A stretch of 11,594 nt of DNA from Chloroflexi bacterium UBA4733 (GTDB lineage Bacteria; Chloroflexota; UBA4733). How positions within the stretch are numbered: the stretch's first letter is position 1; the number at the start of each line of letters is the position of its first letter. The notes under the pieces were generated by a model, which searched no databases, was not told the origin of the DNA, and saw only the letters and a program-made list of their open reading frames with translations. A program made the position numbers and the translations under genes. The stretch lies in the NCBI GenBank assembly GCA_002404055.1, contig DHIZ01000022.1:9574-21167 (forward strand). Direction: 5' to 3'. This document shows positions 6,882-11,594 of the stretch, one piece after another.

Positions 6882-6936
6882 CGATGTGTTGACCGAATCC
6901 GCGTAGCTGAGGCAACCCGCGTTGGACACTGAAGTA

Positions 6937-6942
6937 GAGGAG
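6937..6942 (+). promoter_or_regulatory. Shine-Dalgarno that sets the SnoaL-like start
   Basis: GAGGAG ends 6 nt before ATG 6949. An in-frame TTG at 6922 would place this site inside the coding region and has no ribosome site of its own. Confidence 0.75.
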
Positions 6943-6948
6943 ACGAGC

Positions 6949-7401
6949 ATGAGTGAAATGACGCACGAGCAGGCGCTTGCCTTAATTGAGCCGTTCTACA
7001 ACCTGTTTCGCAGCGACAAGCGCGATTGGGAGAAAGGGTTTGCCAGCCTGACGGATGACTGGAAATCATGGGACGGCAATGATACATTCCGAACTAAAGC
7101 CGACACGCGGGGCTTTCTAGAAGGCCTTTTCGCGACGGTTCCAGATATACAGGTGCACAACCTGCAACTGGTCGTGCAGGGGGACTGGATCGCCGTGCGC
7201 AGCGAACTCACTGGCACACCGCAGAGTGAGTTCTTCGGCGTACCGTACAGTGGGCGCTCGTTCCACATCATGGCGGTCGACTTTAATCGGGTGAAAGATA
7301 GCAAGGTGGCCGAACTCTATCACTGCGAGAACTGGGCCATCGCCGTGGCGCAGCTCCAGGGCCGCTTGCAGGGTGCCGGCGAGACCAAAGCCAACCCATA
7401 G
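6949..7401 (+). CDS. SnoaL-like / NTF2-fold protein
   Basis: A 150-residue cytoplasmic protein of the NTF2-like superfamily, nearest the SnoaL-type polyketide cyclase or ester cyclase group. Seen: an N-terminal helix with EPFYNLF (14-20), the loop WKSWDGND, a GFLEGLFATVPDIQVHNLQLVVQ helix-strand run, and the typical strand pair SELTGTPQSEFFGVPYSGRSF (85-105). The C-terminal strand KVAELYHCENW (119-129) is where classical SnoaL has its catalytic Asp region. Here Glu127 and Asn128 occupy that stretch, so a cyclase reaction is uncertain. The fold also serves isomerases, dehydratases and plain binding proteins, and no polyketide genes are nearby. It lies 67 bp after the ankyrin gene and 76 bp before a DJ-1/PfpI gene. 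It may be an isomerase or ligand-binding partner in the module. Confidence 0.75.
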   Translation: MSEMTHEQALALIEPFYNLFRSDKRDWEKGFASLTDDWKSWDGNDTFRTKADTRGFLEGLFATVPDIQVHNLQLVVQGDWIAVRSELTGTPQSEFFGVPYSGRSFHIMAVDFNRVKDSKVAELYHCENWAIAVAQLQGRLQGAGETKANP

Positions 7402-7435
7402 TGGGTGATTGCACGTCCCTGGGGCGCACCCATTA
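7399..7435. repeat. 9-bp hairpin overlapping the SnoaL-like stop codon
   Basis: TAGTGGGTG (7399-7407) pairs with CACCCATTA (7427-7435) through nine base pairs, one of them G-U, with a 19-nt loop. The left arm begins with the TAG stop. No T-run follows. It resembles the 2833-2879 element in place and loop length, though not in sequence. Confidence 0.55.
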
Positions 7436-7466
7436 GTTGCTGTCAGCCCCCGGCCAGCCGACGATG

Positions 7467-7472
7467 AAAGGA
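7467..7472 (+). promoter_or_regulatory. Shine-Dalgarno that sets the third DJ-1 start
   Basis: AAAGGA ends 5 nt before ATG 7478. The frame is open from 7409, but that upstream start lies in the loop of the 7399-7435 hairpin, and the extra 23 codons give a sequence without family character. Confidence 0.7.
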
Positions 7473-7477
7473 CAACC

Positions 7478-8047
7478 ATGAAACTCAAAGGCAAGAAGAT
7501 CGGCATCCTCTTCGAGGGTGACTTTGCCGAGTATGAAATCTTCTACTATCAGCATCGCTTCCCCGAGGAGGGCGCCGAACTGCACTTTCTGACGCGTCTT
7601 TGGAATCAGCCGTCCTTGACGTTTCAGGGACACGAGTACAAGGTCCCCATCGAGTGCCACGAGTCTTTTGAAAATATGGACGACGCGACGCTGCGCAGCT
7701 ACGCCGCCATTATCGTGCCGGGCGGGATGGTGTCGGACCGGCTACGCTTTACGGAAGATCCCAATGTCTTGCCGCCGGCGACGCAGTTTCTGAAGCGGGC
7801 GTTCGCGGAACCGAGCATCATCAAAGGGATCAACTGCCACGGCATGTGGTTAGTTTCCTCAGCGCCGGAGCTGGTGCGCGGACGCCGTGTCGTTGCCCAC
7901 ATAAACCTCTTGGGAGATGTGCGCAACATGGGGGCAATCTACACCGACGAGGACGTGGTCGTGGACGGCGACCTCGTTACCGGCCGCTCGGCTGGGCACT
8001 GCGGCCCCTTTGCCCATACCATCATCGACATGTTGGCAGCCAAATAG
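7478..8047 (+). CDS. DJ-1/PfpI-family protein with canonical Cys-His elbow
   Basis: A 189-residue PfpI-type protein, close to the usual 170-190 for this branch. It has the first strand KKIGILFEGDFAEYEIFYY with Glu18/Glu20 at the family's glutamate site, the third strand YAAIIVPGGM (75-84), and the elbow IKGINCHGMWLVSSAPEL with Cys120-His121. The final part, GDLVTGRSAGHCGPFAHTIIDML, matches the C-terminal strand and helix in which PfpI proteins carry their VTSR-type motif. PfpI/YhbO/YraA relatives have been reported as proteases, glyoxalases or deglycases; which applies here is open. It is clearly a different branch from the Cys-Tyr pair: shorter, with no GKxVTxH segment. It is followed 47 bp later by glgX with a strong ribosome site, so translation from one mRNA is likely. 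Confidence 0.85.
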   Translation: MKLKGKKIGILFEGDFAEYEIFYYQHRFPEEGAELHFLTRLWNQPSLTFQGHEYKVPIECHESFENMDDATLRSYAAIIVPGGMVSDRLRFTEDPNVLPPATQFLKRAFAEPSIIKGINCHGMWLVSSAPELVRGRRVVAHINLLGDVRNMGAIYTDEDVVVDGDLVTGRSAGHCGPFAHTIIDMLAAK

Positions 8048-8094
8048 ACGCGGTAAGGCTGCCATGATCAGCGACAGGAAACAGGAGTCAGCCA

Positions 8095-10245
8095 ATGGCA
8101 AGTACTGATGGCGCAAAGGCAACGATCACGGTACCCGTCGCACCGGCGGTGATGCCGGAGCAGGGGCCCCCCTACCAGGTCTTCCCCGGCCGCCCGCACC
8201 CCCTGGGTACCACCGTGGATCCCGGCGGCGTGAACTTCGCGCTATTCTCGCAGCATGCCACGTCGGTCGAGCTTCTGCTCTTCGACGCCCACGATGACCC
8301 CGAGCCGGTGCAAGCCATTCAGCTCACCATGCGCTACAACAAGACCTTTCACATCTGGCATTGCTACGTCAAGGGCTTGCAGCCTGGTAACCACTACGGC
8401 TACCGGGTCGACGGTCCGAAGGACACTCACGCGACGGGGCACCGCTTTAACCCCAACAAGGTTTTGCTTGACCCCTATGCCAAAGGGATTACCAACGATC
8501 TCTGGGTGCGTGGCGACGCCTGCGGCCCGAACGAGAATCTGGCCACATCAATGCGGGCGGCCATCATTGATGTCGACGGCTACGACTGGGAGGGCGACAA
8601 GCCGCTCAATCGGCCGATGCGCGAGGCCGTGATCTACGAGATGCACGTCGGCGGTTTCACCAAGTCACCCACCGCCGGTGTGGAGAATCCGGGCACCTAC
8701 GCCGGCGTCATCGAGAAGATCCCCTATCTGCAGAAGCTGGGGATCACCGCCGTTGAGCTATTGCCCGTCTTCGCCTTTGACGACAAAGATTTCGGTAAGC
8801 CCAGCCCAATCACGGGCGAGCCGTTGCCGAACTTCTGGGGCTACAGCACCGTCAGCTACTTTGCCCCTCACCACCGCTATTCAACCAAGCCCGAAGAGGG
8901 CAGCCAGATCAACGACTTCCGAGACATGGTAAAGGCAATGCACCGTGCCGGCATCGAAGTCATCCTGGATGTCGTCTTCAACCACACAAGCGAAGGCAAT
9001 CATGAAGGGCCCATGATCAGTTTCAAGGGCCTGGATAATAGCATCTACTACCATTTGGTTCCGGTAGACAAGCAATACTACATGGATTATTCCGGCTGCG
9101 GCAACACCGTGAACTGCAATCACCCGATGGTCGATAAGTTCATCGTGGAGTGTCTGGAGTTCTGGGTGGAAGAGATGCACGTCGACGGCTTCCGCTTCGA
9201 TGAAGGTTCCATCCTGGCCCGCGGTGAGGACGGCGCGGCGATGGTCTATCCGCCGGCGATCTGGCATATCGAGCTGTCGGAACCGCTGGCCGACAGCAAG
9301 ATCATCGCTGAAGCCTGGGATGCAGCGGGACTGTACCAGATCGGCTATTTCCCCGGGTATCGCTGGTCGGAGTGGAACGGGCGCTTCCGCGACGATGTGC
9401 GTCGCTATGTGCGCGGTGACGCCGGTATGGTCGGCGATATCGCCTCGCGCCTCTCCGGTAGCGCTGACCTCTACCAGTCGCACGGCCATTACCCACTGAA
9501 CAGCGTGAACTTCATCACCTGCCACGACGGCTTCACGATTAACGACGTCGTCTCCTACAACCAGAAGAACAACTACGCCAACGGCGAGGACAGCCGCGAC
9601 GGCATCGATGAAAACATGAGCTGGAACTGCGGCGTCGAAGGCGCCACGGACGACCCGGTAGTGGAAGACCTGCGCAATCGCCAGGTGAAGAATCTGGTCG
9701 CTATCCTGATGCTCTCCCAGGGCGTGCCGATGATCCTGGGCGGTGACGAGATTCGCCGCACGCAGCAAGGCAACAACAACGCCTACTGTCAGGACAACGA
9801 GATCAGTTGGCTGGACTGGCGCAACGAGGAAAAGCACGCCGACATTTTCCGTTTCTTCCAGGCGATGATCGACTTCCGCAAACGTCATCCTTCTGTGCAT
9901 CGGCCACGCTTTTTTGAGGGCGAGATCAACGAGCGCGACCTGAAGGACATTGACTGGCATGGCTGTCAACTGTACAGCCCCGGCTTTGACAATCCCGATT
10001 GCCATGTCCTGGCCTTCAGTATGGGTGGTGAGACCGATGAAGAAGACCTGCACGTCATGCTCAACATGAGTTGGGAGGCGCTCGAGTTTGAAGTGCCGGT
10101 GGTGAAGAGCCGGAGCTGGTTCCGGGCGGCTGATACCGGACTGCCGTCACCAAACGATGCAGCGGAGGTAGGGGAGGAGGAACCGGTCGTTAGTGCGACC
10201 TATCGCGTGGAACCCCATAGCGTCGCAATTCTCGTGTCCAAGTAA
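8095..10245 (+). CDS. glgX: Glycogen debranching enzyme GlgX (isoamylase type)
   Basis: A 716-residue GH13 enzyme of the GlgX/TreX/isoamylase subfamily (GH13_11), full length. It hydrolyses alpha-1,6 branch linkages of glycogen or limit dextrins in the cytoplasm, releasing short malto-oligosaccharides. Residues about 30-135 form a CBM48-type N-terminal domain (FPGRPHPLGTTVDPGGVNFA, then GYRVDGP). The catalytic barrel follows with DVVFNHT (292-298), DGFRFDEGS with the nucleophile Asp369, IIAEAWDA with the acid/base Glu406, and TCHDGFT with the transition-state Asp478. The C-terminal beta-domain starts near 620 and has an acidic stretch (about 646-651 and 689-697). An unstructured N-terminal tail of about 25 residues precedes the CBM. 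AGGAG (8083-8087) fixes ATG 8095. The next gene starts 57 bp downstream. A glycogen phosphorylase or treYZ pair is not visible in the window. Confidence 0.96.
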   Translation: MASTDGAKATITVPVAPAVMPEQGPPYQVFPGRPHPLGTTVDPGGVNFALFSQHATSVELLLFDAHDDPEPVQAIQLTMRYNKTFHIWHCYVKGLQPGNHYGYRVDGPKDTHATGHRFNPNKVLLDPYAKGITNDLWVRGDACGPNENLATSMRAAIIDVDGYDWEGDKPLNRPMREAVIYEMHVGGFTKSPTAGVENPGTYAGVIEKIPYLQKLGITAVELLPVFAFDDKDFGKPSPITGEPLPNFWGYSTVSYFAPHHRYSTKPEEGSQINDFRDMVKAMHRAGIEVILDVVFNHTSEGNHEGPMISFKGLDNSIYYHLVPVDKQYYMDYSGCGNTVNCNHPMVDKFIVECLEFWVEEMHVDGFRFDEGSILARGEDGAAMVYPPAIWHIELSEPLADSKIIAEAWDAAGLYQIGYFPGYRWSEWNGRFRDDVRRYVRGDAGMVGDIASRLSGSADLYQSHGHYPLNSVNFITCHDGFTINDVVSYNQKNNYANGEDSRDGIDENMSWNCGVEGATDDPVVEDLRNRQVKNLVAILMLSQGVPMILGGDEIRRTQQGNNNAYCQDNEISWLDWRNEEKHADIFRFFQAMIDFRKRHPSVHRPRFFEGEINERDLKDIDWHGCQLYSPGFDNPDCHVLAFSMGGETDEEDLHVMLNMSWEALEFEVPVVKSRSWFRAADTGLPSPNDAAEVGEEEPVVSATYRVEPHSVAILVSK

Positions 10246-10260
10246 CGTTGCGGCCAACGT
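10245..10260. repeat. 6-bp hairpin at the glgX stop
   Basis: ACGTTG (10245-10250), loop CGGC, CAACGT (10255-10260). The first base is the last base of the TAA stop. No T-run follows, so readthrough into the AGE gene is expected. It is the third stem placed directly at or after a stop codon in this operon. Confidence 0.45.
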
Positions 10261-10284
10261 GATGCCGTCACTTGAAAGTAATGC

Positions 10285-10290
10285 AGGAGG
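10285..10290 (+). promoter_or_regulatory. AGGAGG with ambiguous start choice for the AGE gene
   Basis: A perfect AGGAGG lies 12 nt before ATG 10303, farther than usual, and only 3 nt before an in-frame TTG at 10294. A second weak site, GGAG at 10296-10299, is 3 nt before the ATG. I chose ATG 10303; the alternative adds only Met-Glu-Arg. Confidence 0.5.
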
Positions 10291-10302
10291 AATTTGGAGC
10301 GC

Positions 10303-11594
10303 ATGAACGAGTTGAGCTTTACCTTTTCCGATTTGATCAGTGGGTACGTCAGCGCGCCGGTCAAGGATGGCGTGTACGCTGTCAAGACCGTCGACGGCCG
10401 CGAGTTCCAGATTAAGTTGACGGACGCGACCTATGCCGAGATGATGCGCAACCTGGGTGATCCCTGGACGGACCCCGGCGCCCCGATGGAGACGTTGCTG
10501 ACCCCCGGCCGCTTCGTCTTTTCCTACGGCACCTTCTATCCCGAGAACGGGCAACTCTCCTTTGAAGTCAAACACATCGTCTTCGTCGGGCGCGGCGACA
10601 CCGAGTTTCGGTTCGAGGCGCAGGACTGGTGGATTCAGCAAATCCGCTCGCTGGGTGAATTTTACTTCAAGGCCCAGTTCCCGGATGGCGTGGTCAATTT
10701 TAAGGAGTATCGTACCCACCTGACCCTGGAAGGGCAGCAGATCGAGAGCACCCGCCAGGAAACCGACACGATATCCCGCATGATCTACGGCTTCGCCTCC
10801 GCCTACCAGTTGACTGGCGACGACCGCTACCTGGAGGCGGCAGAGCGGGGCACGGAGTACCTGCGCGACCACCTGCGGGCCATCGACGAGAAGGAAGGCA
10901 TCGCCTACTGGTACCACGCCGTAGACGTGAAGAACGGCCACGAGCGCAAGGTTTTCGCCTCGGAGTTCGGCGACGACTACGACGCCATCCCGGCCTACGA
11001 GCAGATTTACGCCCTGGCCGGGCCGATCCAGACCTACCGCATCACCGGCGACCCGCGCATCCTGCGCGACGCCGAAATGACGGTCAACCTGTTCGACCGC
11101 TACTACCTCGACAAGGACAAGGGCGGTTACTTCTCCCATCTCGATCCGATCACGCTGGATCCGAAAGCCGAAGCGCTGACCCACAATCGGGGCCGCAAGA
11201 ACTGGAACTCGGTCGGCGATCACGCGCCAGCCTACCTGATCAACCTCTGGCTGGCTACCGGCGAAGAGCGCTACGGCAAGATGCTGGTCTACACGGCCGA
11301 CACCATCGAAAAGTACTTCCAGGATTACGACAGCAGCCCATATGTCAACGAGAAGTTCTTTGAGGACTGGTCGCACGACCACAACTCGCCGTTGCAGAAG
11401 AACCGGGCTATCGTCGGACACAACCTGAAGATCGCCTGGAACCTCATGCGCATCTACCACATGCAGCCGGACGAGAAGTACAAGGTCTTCGCCGAGAAGA
11501 TCGCCGCCATCATGCCGGAGGTCGGCATGGACAAGCAGCGCGGCGGCTGGTACGACATGGTCGAGCGCGAGCGTGCCCCCGGCGAAACGTACCA
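10303..11594 (+). CDS. AGE-family epimerase/isomerase with extra N-terminal domain (partial)
   Basis: The frame is open from ATG 10303 to the window end; 430 residues are visible and the C-terminus is missing. Residues about 120-430 follow the (alpha/alpha)6 barrel of N-acylglucosamine 2-epimerase, cellobiose 2-epimerase and mannose isomerase: TDTISRMIYGFASAYQLTGD (154 on, Arg159), KGGYFSHLDP (273-282), the His307 segment, VGHNLKIAWNLMR (371-383) with His373, and RGGWYDMVERE (413-423). Relatives change the configuration or carbonyl position at C1/C2 of free sugars. The residue three after His373 is Lys376, where cellobiose 2-epimerases have a conserved Glu. The second catalytic His of the family would lie beyond the edge. 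Residues 1 to about 110 are beta-rich (VYAVKTVDGREFQIKLT, then GRFVFSYGTFY and SFEVKHIVFVGR) and absent from ordinary members of about 390-420 residues; an OB-like domain is my guess. It lies 57 bp downstream of glgX, presumably cotranscribed. Confidence 0.83.
   Translation, partial: MNELSFTFSDLISGYVSAPVKDGVYAVKTVDGREFQIKLTDATYAEMMRNLGDPWTDPGAPMETLLTPGRFVFSYGTFYPENGQLSFEVKHIVFVGRGDTEFRFEAQDWWIQQIRSLGEFYFKAQFPDGVVNFKEYRTHLTLEGQQIESTRQETDTISRMIYGFASAYQLTGDDRYLEAAERGTEYLRDHLRAIDEKEGIAYWYHAVDVKNGHERKVFASEFGDDYDAIPAYEQIYALAGPIQTYRITGDPRILRDAEMTVNLFDRYYLDKDKGGYFSHLDPITLDPKAEALTHNRGRKNWNSVGDHAPAYLINLWLATGEERYGKMLVYTADTIEKYFQDYDSSPYVNEKFFEDWSHDHNSPLQKNRAIVGHNLKIAWNLMRIYHMQPDEKYKVFAEKIAAIMPEVGMDKQRGGWYDMVERERAPGETY

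Noticed and set aside
8881..10053. Long open frame on the - strand (390 codons)
   Set aside because: It lies entirely opposite the catalytic barrel of GlgX, and its sequence is a low-complexity shadow rich in Val, Ala and His with no family signature.
10147..11460. Long open frame on the - strand (437 codons)
   Set aside because: It is antisense to the end of glgX and the AGE gene, both with clear family motifs. It has no recognisable domain and arises from GC-rich codon use on the + strand.
1..11594. CRISPR array, tRNA, rRNA, insertion sequence or transposase
   Set aside because: I saw no regularly spaced repeats, no tRNA-like cloverleaf or conserved rRNA segments, and no transposase or integrase motifs in any convincing frame.

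Overview
The window comes from a GC-rich, free-living bacterium. All eight coding regions I accept lie on the + strand, and most have clear Shine-Dalgarno sites. The MurJ-type flippase with a proline-rich N-terminus, the FDEGS-type GlgX and the mix of DJ-1, SnoaL and epimerase genes would fit a Chloroflexota genome. That placement is inference; there is no rRNA or marker gene to confirm it.

Layout. (1) 17-1624: a complete MurJ/MviN-type lipid II flippase, preceded by a short GGGTTA repeat at the window edge and opening with a C/G-rich 14-bp tandem repeat that encodes the Pro/Arg tail. (2) 1625-2062: a 438-bp stretch with no gene I can support. It has one imperfect inverted repeat and a possible extended -10 promoter, and probably holds the control region of what follows. 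(3) 2063-8047: six genes with gaps of roughly 50-170 bp. They are a DJ-1/PfpI-superfamily protein, a metallo-beta-lactamase-fold hydrolase with a complete metal site, a second DJ-1 protein paralogous to the first, a large protein joining prenyltransferase-type alpha/alpha repeats to ankyrin repeats, a small SnoaL/NTF2-like protein, and a third, more distant DJ-1/PfpI protein. (4) 8095-11594: glycogen debranching enzyme GlgX, then an N-acylglucosamine 2-epimerase (AGE) family protein that runs off the right edge.

How the genes may work together. Same strand, short spacing and good ribosome sites suggest one long transcript from about 1.85 kb to beyond the window, possibly with internal hairpins that set the level of each part. 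GlgX removes alpha-1,6 branches from glycogen remnants. AGE-family enzymes rearrange C1/C2 of free reducing sugars. Some DJ-1/Hsp31 relatives act on glyoxals or glycated groups, and MBL hydrolases include glyoxalase II. A sugar-storage and reactive-carbonyl or damage-handling module is therefore an attractive hypothesis. No substrate is shown by the sequence, and two of the three DJ-1 proteins have Tyr instead of His after the nucleophile Cys. The combination of three divergent DJ-1 proteins, an MBL hydrolase, a prenyltransferase-ankyrin fusion, a SnoaL-like protein, GlgX and a variant AGE protein is the most likely undescribed system here.
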